Shown: positions 9,010-17,186, counted from the stretch's first letter. The stretch is 64,000 bases of DNA from JADLDB01 sp040755835 (GCA_040755835.1 JBFMAB010000100.1:186001-250000); one strand, 5' to 3'. Made by a program: numbers and translations. The notes: generated by a model from the sequence alone, not told the origin.

Positions 9010-9028
9010 TCATTCCACTCCGGAATGA
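9010..9028. promoter_or_regulatory. LysR-type operator (T-N11-A palindrome)
   Basis: TCATTCC-ACTCC-GGAATGA is a perfect 7-base inverted repeat with a 5-base spacer. T9013 and A9025 satisfy the LysR-family T-N11-A rule. It starts 8 bases upstream of the LysR start codon and 84 bases upstream of the divergent gene, the usual place for an autoregulatory and activation site. Confidence 0.6.
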
Positions 9029-9112
9029 GTCATATCGCCAGCGCGCGCCTTCCGGGGCCGGGCGCCGGCGCCTACCGTTCCGCCTCACCCGCAGCACGAG
9101 GACGCACGCGAC

Positions 9113-9772
9113 ATGAAGATCGCCGTATTCGGAACGGGAGACGTCGGCCAGACCATCGGCGCGAAGCTCGTCTCGCTCGGCCACGAGGTGATGCTCGGCT
9201 CCCGCACCGCGACCAACGAGAAGGCGAAGGCGTGGGTGGAGAAGACCGGCGCGAAGGCGTCGACGGGCACCTACGCGGACGCGGCGACGTTCGGGGATCT
9301 GGTGTTCAACTGCACGCTGGGCAGCGGCACCATCGAGGCCCTGAAGATGGCCGGCCCCGGCGCCCTGGACGGGAAGATCGTCGTCGACCTGTCCAACCCG
9401 CTCGACTTCTCGAAGGGCATGCCGCCCAGCCTCTTCATCGGCAACACCGACTCCCTGGGCGAGGCGGTGCAGCGCGAGTTCCCTCGGGCCCGCGTGGTGA
9501 AGACGCTCAACACCATGTGGAACGGGCTCATGGTGAACCCGCGCCTGCTGCCCGACACGCACGTCAACTACCTGTGCGGCAACGACGCCGCCGCCAAGGC
9601 CGAGGTGAGGAAGCTCCTGCTCACGTTTGGCTGGAAGGACGAGGAGCTGCTCGACCTGGGCGACATCACCAACGCGCGCGCGACCGAGGCGGTGCTGCCG
9701 ATCTGGCTGCGCGTGTGGGGCGCCACGAAGAACGGTGCCTTCAACTTCAAGATCGTCACCGCGAAGGGCTGA
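9113..9772 (+). CDS. NADP-dependent F420-reductase-like oxidoreductase
   Basis: 219 residues with an N-terminal Rossmann fold (FGTGDVGQTIG, residues 6-16) of the F420H2:NADP oxidoreductase/ProC-like type. LGSRTATNEKA follows the second strand, where NADP phosphate is bound in relatives. VVDLSNPLDFSKG and VKTLNTMWNGLMVNP match the conserved middle of the family. Relatives reduce F420 or small ketones and imines with NADPH, and many have no known substrate. The gene is divergent from a LysR regulator across a palindromic site and is probably its target. It has normal length and an ATG start with no alternative upstream. Confidence 0.9.
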   Translation: MKIAVFGTGDVGQTIGAKLVSLGHEVMLGSRTATNEKAKAWVEKTGAKASTGTYADAATFGDLVFNCTLGSGTIEALKMAGPGALDGKIVVDLSNPLDFSKGMPPSLFIGNTDSLGEAVQREFPRARVVKTLNTMWNGLMVNPRLLPDTHVNYLCGNDAAAKAEVRKLLLTFGWKDEELLDLGDITNARATEAVLPIWLRVWGATKNGAFNFKIVTAKG

Positions 9773-9894
9773 CGACACCCGTCCACGGGGGAACCTCTCG
9801 GCCGTGGGAGCGCGGTGGGCCGGCCAGGCTCCCCGCGCCCCACGGCCGATGTCTTTGGTTGGTGCGGCGCGTGGGTCTCGGCTAGTCACCGGGC

Positions 9895-10620
9895 ATGGGA
9901 CTCGCGCTCGTCACCGGCGGCGCCATTCGCGTGGGCCGGGCCATCACCCTGGCGCTGGCCGGCGCCGGCTTCGACGTCGTCATCCACGCGAACCGCTCGC
10001 GCGACGCGGCGCAGGCCCTGGAAGGCGAGGTGCGTGCGCTGGGCCGGCAGGCCTGGGTGGAGGCGGCGGATCTGTCGGTGTACGCCGAGGTGGCCGGCCT
10101 GGCGGAGCGCGTGAAGGCCGCGCACCCGCGCCTGGACGTGCTGGTGAACTCCGCCGCCGCGTACGAGCACCTCGACTTCGAAGCGGTGACGCCGGCGCAC
10201 CTCGAGCGGATGCTGGCGGTGAACGTGCGCGCGCCGTTCTTTCTCACCCAGGGCCTGCTGCCGGCGCTGCGGGCGGCGAAGGGGGCGGTCATCAACATCA
10301 CCGACATGGCGGTGAGCCACGCGTACACGCCGACGCACTTCTTCGCGCACTACCTCGCGAGCAAGGCCGCGCTCGAGCAGCTGACGCGGGCGTGGGCGCT
10401 GGAGCTGGGGCCCGACGTGCGGGTGAACGCGGTGGCGCCGGGCCCGGTGGCGATCGCGCAGGAGACGACGGAGGCCCAGCGCGCGGACCTCCTGGCGCGG
10501 CTGCCGCTCAAGCGGGAAGGGCGCCCCGAAGACGTCGCCGCGGCGGTGGCATTCCTCGCCCGCGCGCCGTACATCACCGGGCAGACCCTGCGGGTCGACG
10601 GAGGGCTGAGCGTCGCATGA
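9895..10620 (+). CDS. Pteridine-reductase-type SDR (FolM-like)
   Basis: 241 residues, classical short-chain dehydrogenase fold. The cofactor loop reads TGGAIRVG (residues 7-14). The arginine in place of the usual glycine-isoleucine turn is the signature of pteridine reductase (PTR1) and FolM rather than ordinary SDRs. The catalytic Tyr153-x3-Lys157 lies in YLASKAAL, and the C-terminal PYITGQTLRVDGG is standard. Such enzymes reduce dihydropterins to tetrahydropterins with NADPH. Position supports this: the stop overlaps the ATG of FolB-cupin (ATGA), and PTPS and FolE follow. A sepiapterin-reductase-like role or general SDR activity cannot be excluded. Confidence 0.85.
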   Translation: MGLALVTGGAIRVGRAITLALAGAGFDVVIHANRSRDAAQALEGEVRALGRQAWVEAADLSVYAEVAGLAERVKAAHPRLDVLVNSAAAYEHLDFEAVTPAHLERMLAVNVRAPFFLTQGLLPALRAAKGAVINITDMAVSHAYTPTHFFAHYLASKAALEQLTRAWALELGPDVRVNAVAPGPVAIAQETTEAQRADLLARLPLKREGRPEDVAAAVAFLARAPYITGQTLRVDGGLSVA

Positions 10621-11363
10621 CTCGAACGATGGATCGGTTGTCGCTCAAGGGCATGCGGTTCGACTGCATCGTCGGCCTGCGCGAGGTGGAGCGGAACACA
10701 CCGCAGCCCGTCGAGTTGGACGTCACGCTGCACCTCGACACCCGCGACGCGGCGAAGCTGTCGCGCCTGTCGCACACCGTGGACTACGCGCGGCTGCTGG
10801 GCGAGCTCCGCTTCATCCTGGTGGCGTCGCGCTTCCGCCTCCTGGAGAGCGCGGTCGAGGCGGTGGCCGCGTGGCTGCTGGCGCCGCCCAGCCAGGACGT
10901 GCCGCGTCCGCAGATCGAGGCGGTCGACGTGAAGCTGTCGAAGCTGGTGGCGCTGTCCGGCGCGGCGATCCCCACGCTGGAGATCCACCGCACCCGCGAG
11001 GACTTCAAGCTGATCACCGAGCACAAGTCCTTCGGCTTCGTCGACATCGTCTTCGAGACGAAGGAGTGCGGCGTGTACCGCGAGCGGATCCACCCCCACA
11101 CGGTGCTCCCGACGCACGTGCACCGGCACCTCGACGAGTCCGAGCTGGTGCTGGGCGACGGGCTCCTCTTGCAGGGCGAGCCGGTGGCGGCCGGCCTGGC
11201 GCACGTGTGGCCCCGCGGGTACCCGCACCGCTACGAGAACCCCACCGACCTCGAGCAGAGCTTCCTGTGCATCGACCGGCCCGCCTTCATCCCCACCGAC
11301 GAGGTGGAGGTGGACGTGCCGCTCCCGGAGCTCAAACGGACCGAGACGCTGCGCTTCTTCTAG
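10617..11363 (+). CDS. folB: Dihydroneopterin aldolase (FolB) fused to a cupin domain
   Basis: 248 residues with two parts. Residues 1-118 are a FolB-type aldolase of the T-fold, which cleaves 7,8-dihydroneopterin to 6-hydroxymethyl-dihydropterin plus glycolaldehyde in folate synthesis. Visible motifs are LKGMRFDCIVGL, HTVDYARL, the helix glutamate in RLLESAVEAVA, and VKLSKLVALSG with the catalytic lysine. Residues about 158-225 form a cupin: PTHVHRHLDESELVLGDG gives a His-x-His...Glu metal site, and a late His lies in YPHRYEN. No usual FolB carries this extension, so it is a fusion. The start ATG overlaps the SDR stop. The cupin may bind a pterin, a sugar or the glycolaldehyde product, but this is inference only. 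Confidence 0.85.
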   Translation: MTRTMDRLSLKGMRFDCIVGLREVERNTPQPVELDVTLHLDTRDAAKLSRLSHTVDYARLLGELRFILVASRFRLLESAVEAVAAWLLAPPSQDVPRPQIEAVDVKLSKLVALSGAAIPTLEIHRTREDFKLITEHKSFGFVDIVFETKECGVYRERIHPHTVLPTHVHRHLDESELVLGDGLLLQGEPVAAGLAHVWPRGYPHRYENPTDLEQSFLCIDRPAFIPTDEVEVDVPLPELKRTETLRFF

Positions 11364-11414
11364 AGAGGGCCGCCCATCGACAAGCGTTGGCCGAGGACGT
11401 AGAGGGAGCGCGCC

Positions 11415-11765
11415 ATGGAGATGTTGCTGTCGGTCGACTTCCACTTCAGCGCCGCGCACCAGCTGCCGTTCTACGACGGCCCCTGCAAGCGCCTGCACGG
11501 CCACAACTACGTGTTGCAGGTGACGCTCGCGGGCCGGCCGCAGCCGAAGGACGGGATGATCCGCGACTTTGACGAGGTGAAGAAGACCGTCTGGGACAGG
11601 GTGCTGGTGAAGCTCGACCACTACCACCTGAACGACATCGTCGAGAACCCGACCGCCGAGAACATCATCGTGTGGATCTGGGAGCGCCTCGAGCCCATCG
11701 TGCCGGGCCTCAAGGAGCTCAAGCTGTGGGAGACCCCGGAGTACTGCGTCACCTACCGGGCATGA
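11415..11765 (+). CDS. queD: 6-carboxytetrahydropterin synthase / PTPS-family protein
   Basis: 116 residues, a full-length bacterial QueD/6-pyruvoyltetrahydropterin synthase. The zinc histidines are in FSAAHQL and LHGHNY, and the catalytic cysteine precedes them (CKRLHGH, CxxxHGH). LDHYHLND and NPTAENI complete the T-fold active site, and ETPEYCVTY is the typical C-terminal substrate glutamate block. QueD converts dihydroneopterin triphosphate to 6-carboxy-tetrahydropterin for queuosine; PTPS makes 6-pyruvoyl-tetrahydropterin for biopterin. The CxxxHGH motif separates it from PTPS-III, which lacks this cysteine. It overlaps folE by ATGA and lies 51 bases after folB. A tRNA-guanine transglycosylase at 50756 fits the queuosine role. 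Confidence 0.88.
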   Translation: MEMLLSVDFHFSAAHQLPFYDGPCKRLHGHNYVLQVTLAGRPQPKDGMIRDFDEVKKTVWDRVLVKLDHYHLNDIVENPTAENIIVWIWERLEPIVPGLKELKLWETPEYCVTYRA

Positions 11766-12349
11766 CCGCGAAGAAGAAGGCCAGGGCGCCCGACAAGGCC
11801 GCGATGCAGCGGGCGGTCGCGGCCTTCCTCCGCGGCGCGGGCCTCGACCTCTCCGACGACAACCTCCGCGAGGCGCCGCAGCGCGTGGCGGACGCGTGGG
11901 CCGACGAATTCCTGTCCGGGTACCGGCAGACCGCCGCCGCCGCGCTGAAGGAGCGCTTTCCCGTCTCGAAGCCGTCGGACCGCGAGCTCGTCGTCGTGAC
12001 GGGCCTCCACTTCCGCTCGATGTGCCCGCACCACCTGATGCCGTACGCCGGCACCGCGCACCTCGCGTACGTGCCCGGTGAGAGCGTGGTGGGCTTCGGG
12101 CGGTTGTCGGCGCTCGTCGACGTCTTCGCCCACCGGCTGGTGCTGCAGGAAGAGCTGGCGCGCAACGTCGCCGTCGCGTTGATGACGGAGCTCGGCAGCC
12201 AGGGCGCGGCCTGCATCATCTCCGCCGAGCAGTCCTGCTTCCGCCTGCGCGGGCGGGAGCAGCACCAGGCGGTGACGCACTCCGAGGCGTACGAGGGCGT
12301 CTTGAAGGACGCGGCGCTGCGCGCGGAGCTCTGGCAACGGATCCGCTGA
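11762..12349 (+). CDS. folE: GTP cyclohydrolase I
   Basis: 195 residues, type I GTP cyclohydrolase, which opens GTP and recyclises it to 7,8-dihydroneopterin triphosphate, the entry point for folate, biopterin and queuosine. The zinc ligands are Cys88 and His91 (SMCPHHLMP) and Cys159 (EQSCFRLRG). VVGFGRLSALVDVFAHR is the conserved active-site helix and QAVTHSEAYEGV matches the C-terminal region. Most homologues read CEHH; CPHH here is a minor variant that keeps the ligands. The ATG overlaps the queD stop, so the two are translationally coupled. Neighbours supply FolB, PTPS and a pteridine-reductase-like enzyme. Confidence 0.95.
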   Translation: MTAKKKARAPDKAAMQRAVAAFLRGAGLDLSDDNLREAPQRVADAWADEFLSGYRQTAAAALKERFPVSKPSDRELVVVTGLHFRSMCPHHLMPYAGTAHLAYVPGESVVGFGRLSALVDVFAHRLVLQEELARNVAVALMTELGSQGAACIISAEQSCFRLRGREQHQAVTHSEAYEGVLKDAALRAELWQRIR

Positions 12350-12364
12350 GCGAGGAGAGACGCC

Positions 12365-13735
12365 ATGGTGTCCCGCGAACAGCTGGACGCGGTGCGCGCG
12401 GCGCTCGAGGGCGTGGAGCTCGACGACGGCGCCAGGGCGCTCGATGACTTCTCGCGTGACGAGTCAGGCCTCGGGCCCTTTCCCCCGCAGCTCGTCGTCT
12501 TCCCGAAGGACACCGGTGAGGTGCAGGCGGTGTTCCGCGCGTGCCAGGCGTACCGGGTGCCGCTGACGCCGGTGGGCGCGCGCAGCGGGAAGAGCGGTGG
12601 CAGCCTCCCGGTGCAGGGGGGGGTGGCGCTGTCGCTCGAGCGGATGAACCGGATCCTCGCGGTGCACCCGGAGGATCTGATCGCCATCGCCCAGCCCGGC
12701 GTGGTGCTCGAAGCGTTGCACCAGGCGGCGGAGGCGCACGGGCTCTTCTACCCGCCGGATCCGAACTCGTCGGACTGGTGCACGCTGGGCGGCACCGTGG
12801 CGGAGAACGCCGGCGGCCCTCGCGCGGTGAAGTACGGCGTCACGCGCGACTACGTGCTGGGCCTCGAGTGGGTGCTGCCCAACGGCGAGGTGCTGCGCCC
12901 GGGCCGCCGCACGCACAAGGGCGTCGCCGGGTACGATCTCGTCGGCCTCTTCGTGGGATCCGAGGGCACGCTGGGCGTCGCCACCGAGGTGACGGTGAAG
13001 CTCTTGCCGCGGCCGCGGGTGGTGATGACCGCGCTGCTCCCCTTCGGCAGCGTGCTGGACGCCGCGCGTGGCGTGGGCCAGGTGCTGGTGTCTGGGCTGC
13101 TCCCGCGCTGCCTCGAGCTGCTCGACGACGTGGCGCTCGCGGCGGTGCGCGGCAAGGGCTACCCGTTCCCGGCTGAGGCCGGCGCCTGCGTCATCGCCGA
13201 GGTGGACGGCCACGGCGAGGACGCGGTGCTCGCCGAGCTTCAGGCGCTCGCCGAGGTGTGCACGAAGGCCGGCGCCCGCGAGGTGGTGCTCGCGCAGAAC
13301 GCCGATCAGCGCGCTCGCGTCTGGGAGGCTCGCAAGCTCGTGTCACCGTCCCTGCGCGCGATGAAGGCCCACAAGCTGTCCGAGGACGTCGTCGTGCCGC
13401 GCTCGCGCGTCCCCGAGGCCATCGCGCGCTTCAAGGCCGTCGGCGCCGCGCTCGGCCTCACCGTCGCCACCTACGGCCACGCCGGCGACGGCAACCTCCA
13501 CACCAACGTCCTCTGGGACACGCCCGAGCAGCGGCCCCTCGTCGACGACGCGCTTCGTCGAATCATGGAGATCACCGTCGAGTTGCAGGGCACCATCACC
13601 GGCGAGCACGGCGTGGGCCTCGCCAAGCGCGCTTTCCTCCCGCTCGAGTTGACCCCGGCGATGATGAATTTTCAGCGATCCGTGAAGGCCTTCTTCGATC
13701 CGCTGGGGCTGATCAACCCCGGAAAGGTCTTCTAA
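12365..13735 (+). CDS. FAD-linked oxidase, GlcD/D-lactate dehydrogenase type
   Basis: 456 residues with an N-terminal FAD-binding (PCMH/VAO-type) domain (VGARSGKSGGSLPVQGG near residue 62, then TLGGTVAENAGGPRAVKYG near 141) and a C-terminal FAD-oxidase domain. That domain shows GHAGDGNLHTNV with the metal-binding histidines and TGEHGVGLAKR near the end. The family oxidises 2-hydroxyacids such as glycolate or D-lactate at the membrane or in a GlcDEF complex. No glcE or glcF follows, so it may act alone. It starts 15 bases after folE with a GAGGAGA ribosome site and probably belongs to the same transcript. Glycolaldehyde, the FolB product, could feed glycolate, but that link is speculative. Confidence 0.93.
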   Translation: MVSREQLDAVRAALEGVELDDGARALDDFSRDESGLGPFPPQLVVFPKDTGEVQAVFRACQAYRVPLTPVGARSGKSGGSLPVQGGVALSLERMNRILAVHPEDLIAIAQPGVVLEALHQAAEAHGLFYPPDPNSSDWCTLGGTVAENAGGPRAVKYGVTRDYVLGLEWVLPNGEVLRPGRRTHKGVAGYDLVGLFVGSEGTLGVATEVTVKLLPRPRVVMTALLPFGSVLDAARGVGQVLVSGLLPRCLELLDDVALAAVRGKGYPFPAEAGACVIAEVDGHGEDAVLAELQALAEVCTKAGAREVVLAQNADQRARVWEARKLVSPSLRAMKAHKLSEDVVVPRSRVPEAIARFKAVGAALGLTVATYGHAGDGNLHTNVLWDTPEQRPLVDDALRRIMEITVELQGTITGEHGVGLAKRAFLPLELTPAMMNFQRSVKAFFDPLGLINPGKVF

Positions 13736-13885
13736 GAGGCTGATTTTCATAGATTCATGGGGACGGGTGCCGGGCCCAGGCGCCTCCAGCTCTGGCTTGC
13801 GTTCCATCAAGCCGTCCATCTGGACAGGGTTGGTCCATTTTCTGGCGAAACGTTTTCCGAGCCCATGCATCTGTGGGGCGCACGA

Positions 13886-13904
13886 TTGAACAACGTTTGT
13901 TCAA
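13886..13904. promoter_or_regulatory. Perfect palindrome upstream of sigma factor gene
   Basis: TTGAACAA-CGT-TTGTTCAA is an 8-base perfect inverted repeat with a 3-base spacer, ending 18 bases before the sigma-factor start codon, in a locally AT-richer stretch. Its size and symmetry suggest an operator for a homodimeric repressor, possibly of TetR or MarR type. The binding protein is unknown. Confidence 0.5.
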
Positions 13905-13922
13905 GGCTGGGAGGACGACGGG

Positions 13923-14654
13923 ATGCGCCGGAAGGACTCTGACGGAATTTCGCACTACCTGCGAAACCTGGGCGGTCACAAGCAGCTGACGCGTGAGGAA
14001 GAGTACGAGCTGTCGCGTCGCGCGAGGAAGGGCGATCAGACGGCGGTGCGGATCCTCGCGCAGGCCAACTTGCCCTTCGTGGTGGCGGTGGCGCGGAAGT
14101 TCGCGTCGCGCTCGGGCCGCCTGGACGACCTCATTCAGGAGGGCAACGTTGGTCTGATGAAGGCGATCGAGCACTTCGACCCGAAGAAGAACGTGCGCTT
14201 CGCCACCTACGCCGTGTGGTGGATCCGCGCGTACATCACGCGCTACCTCAAGGACAACCGCAGCCACGTGCGCGGCGGCGAGCACGAGCGCCTCTCGATG
14301 AGCGACTTCTCGCTCGACAGCCCGCTCGATGACGAAGCCGACGCCACGTACCTGGATCGGTTGGAGGATCAGGGCCCGACGCCCGACGTCTCGTACCTGT
14401 CGCTGGAGCGCGATGAAGCGGTGAGCCAGGCCCTGCAGCGTGTGAAGCGGCGGCTGGGCGACCTGGGCTGGGACATCCTCCAGGAGCGGCTCACGCAGGA
14501 CAAGCCGCGCACCCTCGAGGAGCTGGGCGCCCGCTGGGGCGTCAGCCGCGAGCGCGTGCGGCAGGTGGAATTGAAGACGAAGTCGTTCCTCGCGCGGTAC
14601 CTCGAGGCGTTCAACACCGATCGCGAGTTCGTCGAAGAGGACATGGCGGCGTAA
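13923..14654 (+). CDS. Sigma-70 family RNA polymerase sigma factor (RpoH/SigB-C-like)
   Basis: 243 residues with sigma regions 1.2, 2, 3 and 4. Region 2 shows LPFVVAVARKFASRSGRLDDLIQEGNVGLMKAIEHFDP, with the -10 recognition helix FATYAVWWIRAYITRYL. Region 4 ends with TLEELGARWGVSRERVRQVE, the -35-binding helix-turn-helix. Its length and lack of region 1.1 place it in group 2/3, like RpoH or the developmental factors SigB and SigC of Myxococcus. It would direct a stress or developmental regulon. A strong terminator follows, and a perfect palindrome precedes the start, so expression is probably controlled separately from the upstream flavoprotein gene. Ribosome site GGGAGG is about 10 bases before the ATG. 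Confidence 0.93.
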   Translation: MRRKDSDGISHYLRNLGGHKQLTREEEYELSRRARKGDQTAVRILAQANLPFVVAVARKFASRSGRLDDLIQEGNVGLMKAIEHFDPKKNVRFATYAVWWIRAYITRYLKDNRSHVRGGEHERLSMSDFSLDSPLDDEADATYLDRLEDQGPTPDVSYLSLERDEAVSQALQRVKRRLGDLGWDILQERLTQDKPRTLEELGARWGVSRERVRQVELKTKSFLARYLEAFNTDREFVEEDMAA

Positions 14655-14677
14655 TCCTCCCCGACGCGTCGCCTGGG

Positions 14678-14720
14678 CCCGCGGTCGCCACCCCGAGTGG
14701 CGACCGCGGGTTTCTTTTTT
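14678..14720 (+). terminator. Rho-independent terminator of sigma factor gene
   Basis: A 14-base perfect stem (14678-14691 with 14697-14710) and a 5-base loop are followed by TTTCTTTTTT. It lies 23 bases after the sigma-factor stop. Confidence 0.93.
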
Positions 14721-14866
14721 CTGCGCGCCTGGGCCAGATCCCGTCCCGGGTGGGGCGGCAGGTCGAGCGTCACCCCGGCGCGTCAGGCCGGTGCTCCCGG
14801 CTTGCCTCGCCGCCGCACCTCGACCACGACGCCGCATCGAAGTCCTCACCTGCAGGAGGGCCGGAC

Positions 14867-16702
14867 ATGACCGCCGCCGAGCAGCTCGCGATCCACGCGA
14901 GCGAAACACACCTGATCGAGATGCTGCTCGCCCGCGTGGCCTCGCCGCGCGGACCCGCCGCGACGCACAAGACGCCCACCGGCTGGGTGGACGTCTCCTG
15001 GGCCGAGGTGCTGGAGCAGGTGAAGGCCGTGTCCAACGCGCTGGTGGGCTGGGGCGTGAAGCCCGGCGACCGGGTGGCGATCTTCGCGGCCACCAGCTTG
15101 CGCTACGCGGTGGTGGACCTGGCGATCAGCGCGGCGCGGGCGGTGAGCGTGCCCATCTACGCGTCCAACACCGCGGACGAGGTGCGCTACGTGCTGACGA
15201 ACTCCGGCGCGGTGCTGCTCTTCGTGGACGACGACGTGCCCGACGCGCGCCAGCCCGGCCGCCTCACCCGCGCGCGGCAGAAGCTGGCCGAGGCGCCCGA
15301 CTGCCGGCAGGTGGTGCTCTTCGACGGCGAGGGCGACGGCGCGAAGGTGCTGGCCCTGGCGGCCTTCCTCGAGAAGGGCCGCGACGTGACGGACTTCGAG
15401 GCGCGGGCGAAGGCGATCCGGTCGGACGATCTGTGCCACTTCATCTACACCTCCGGCACCACCGGCGATCCCAAGGGCGTGATGCTGAGCCACGGCAACT
15501 GGGCGTACGAGGCCCACGCGATCCGTGCGCTGGGCACGATGGTGCCGGAGGACTCGGTGATGCTGTTCCTCCCGCTCGCGCACTCGTTCGCGCAGGTGGT
15601 GAAGGCCGCGTGGGTGGGCCTGGGCGTGAAGCTGATCTTCGCGGAGTCGGTGGACAAGCTCGTCTCGAACCTCGCCGAGACGAAGCCGACGATCCTCCCG
15701 GCGGTGCCGCGCGTGTTCGAGAAGGTGTTCGCCGGGGTGCAGGGCAACGCGCTGGGCGCGCCGGGCCTCAGGGGCTCGCTGGCGCGGTGGGCCTTCCGCC
15801 TCTTCGACGAGTACGTCGAGGCGAAGGAGGCGGGGCGCGAGTACGACACGCTGGGCTTCGCGCTCGCGAAGAAGCTGGTGTTCTCGAAGGTGCGCGCCGC
15901 CCTCGACGAGAAGCTGGGCGGGCGCATGCGCCTGTTCATCTCGGGCGGCGCGCCGCTGCCGAGGAAGATCGGCTGGTTCTTTGACCTCTTGGGCTTCACC
16001 GTGTGCGAGGGCTACGGGCTCACCGAGACGAGCGCGGGCAGCTTCATCACCCGGCCGGGGGCGATGAAGATCGGCACCGTCGGCAAGCCTTTCCCCGGCG
16101 TGGAGGTGAAGCTGGCCAGCGACGGGGAGATCCTCCTGCGCGGGCCCGGCATCATGAAGGGCTACTACCGGAACGAGGCCGCCACCGCCGAGGTGCTCGA
16201 GCCCGACGGCTGGTTCCACACCGGCGACATCGGCGAACTGGACGGTGAGGGCTTCCTGCGCATCACCGACCGCAAGAAGGACCTCATCAAGACGTCGGGC
16301 GGCAAGTACTGCGCGCCGCAAAACCTCGAGAACGCGCTCAAGACGCAGCCGATCATCTCCAACTCGATGGTGTACGGCGACGGGAGGCCCTACCTCACCG
16401 TGCTGATCTGCCCCAACGAGGAGGCGGCGAAGAAGCTGCTCGCCGAGAAGGGCATCACGGTGCGCTCCTACGCCGAGCTGGCGCAGCGGCCCGAGGTGAG
16501 GGAGGCCGTGCAAAAGGCGATCGACGTGGTCAACGCGTCCCTGCCGCCGTACAGCACGCTCAAGAAGTTCACGCTGCTGGACCACGACTTCACGCAGGAG
16601 ACGGGTGAGCTCACCCCGACGCTCAAGGTGAAGCGGAAGGCCTGCACCGCGAAGTACCTCGCGCTGCTCGACGCGATGTACGACGAGAAGCGGATCTCGT
16701 AG
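14867..16702 (+). CDS. Long-chain acyl-CoA synthetase (AMP-forming)
   Basis: 611 residues, a complete ANL-superfamily adenylating enzyme of the FadD15/long-chain type. Core motifs in order are YTSGTTGDPKG near residue 194 (P-loop), GYGLTETSAG near 381, WFHTGDIGELDGEGFLRITDRKKDLIKTSGGKY near 450-485 (hinge and A8), and a C-terminal lysine-bearing block ELTPTLKVKRK. It activates fatty acids to acyl-CoA through an acyl-adenylate, on the membrane side of lipid metabolism. The start at 14867 has an AGGAGGG ribosome site; an in-frame ATG at 14750 adds an unmatched 39-residue tail. It stands alone between two terminators. Confidence 0.95.
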   Translation: MTAAEQLAIHASETHLIEMLLARVASPRGPAATHKTPTGWVDVSWAEVLEQVKAVSNALVGWGVKPGDRVAIFAATSLRYAVVDLAISAARAVSVPIYASNTADEVRYVLTNSGAVLLFVDDDVPDARQPGRLTRARQKLAEAPDCRQVVLFDGEGDGAKVLALAAFLEKGRDVTDFEARAKAIRSDDLCHFIYTSGTTGDPKGVMLSHGNWAYEAHAIRALGTMVPEDSVMLFLPLAHSFAQVVKAAWVGLGVKLIFAESVDKLVSNLAETKPTILPAVPRVFEKVFAGVQGNALGAPGLRGSLARWAFRLFDEYVEAKEAGREYDTLGFALAKKLVFSKVRAALDEKLGGRMRLFISGGAPLPRKIGWFFDLLGFTVCEGYGLTETSAGSFITRPGAMKIGTVGKPFPGVEVKLASDGEILLRGPGIMKGYYRNEAATAEVLEPDGWFHTGDIGELDGEGFLRITDRKKDLIKTSGGKYCAPQNLENALKTQPIISNSMVYGDGRPYLTVLICPNEEAAKKLLAEKGITVRSYAELAQRPEVREAVQKAIDVVNASLPPYSTLKKFTLLDHDFTQETGELTPTLKVKRKACTAKYLALLDAMYDEKRIS

Positions 16703-16772
16703 CAGGGTGCCGAAGAAGTCCGGCTCGGCGACGGGAGTGACGTCTTCAGCGCTTTGCTGGGCGGCGGTCGTG

Positions 16773-16807
16773 AAAAACCGCGCCGTCCTGGGAGGGGGAC
16801 GACGCGG
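16773..16807 (-). terminator. Rho-independent terminator of tatA
   Basis: Read on the minus strand, an 11-base stem (one G-T pair) and an 8-base loop are followed by TTTTT. It begins about 30 bases after the tatA stop. Confidence 0.8.
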
Positions 16808-16836
16808 TGGGTGCGCCAACGCGAGGGGGTGGGAGG

Positions 16837-17073
16837 CTACCCCTGCTTCGACGCCGCCTTCTCGTTGGAGCTGATGGTCTCGCCCTGGCCCTCGGCCAGC
16901 TTCTTCTCGGTCCCGCCGCCGTTCTTCTCCTCGTCCGCACCCGCGAAGCCCTTCTTGAAGTTGCGGATCGCCGAGCCCAGCGAAGAGCCCAGCTGCGGGA
17001 GCCGCGAGGCGCCGAACAGCAGCAGCAGCGCGAAGACGATGAGGGCGATTTCCATGGGGCGAAGACCGAGCAT
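16837..17073 (-). CDS. tatA: Sec-independent translocase subunit TatA/E
   Basis: 78 residues with the typical Tat architecture: a short hydrophobic helix (MEIALIVFALLLLFGASRLPQ), a glycine hinge, an amphipathic helix (LGSSLGSAIRNFKKGF, with the conserved FKKG) and a charged, flexible tail. TatA oligomers form the pore that exports folded twin-arginine proteins. No tatB or tatC is adjacent. The start may be the ATG at 17073 or the one six codons later (17055), since most TatA begin 2-6 residues before the helix. It lies downstream of ppk on the same strand, about 110 bases away, with its own terminator. Confidence 0.93.
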   Translation of the reverse strand: MLGLRPMEIALIVFALLLLFGASRLPQLGSSLGSAIRNFKKGFAGADEEKNGGGTEKKLAEGQGETISSNEKAASKQG

Positions 17074-17186
17074 GACGGCTCCTTGTTGAAACGACTGTAG
17101 CGCCCATACCCCGAAACCGCGAGCCCGTCACCCCGCCGCCGGGCCGAACCTCGGGGCGGGCGTGTCATTTCGGGGTGGTGTGTCGC

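Noticed and set aside
13757..13942. Small open frame before the sigma factor gene
   Set aside because: Covers the regulatory palindrome and the ribosome site; no family signal.
14846..17131. Long minus-strand frame opposite the acyl-CoA ligase
   Set aside because: Antisense composition; the plus-strand ligase motifs are complete.
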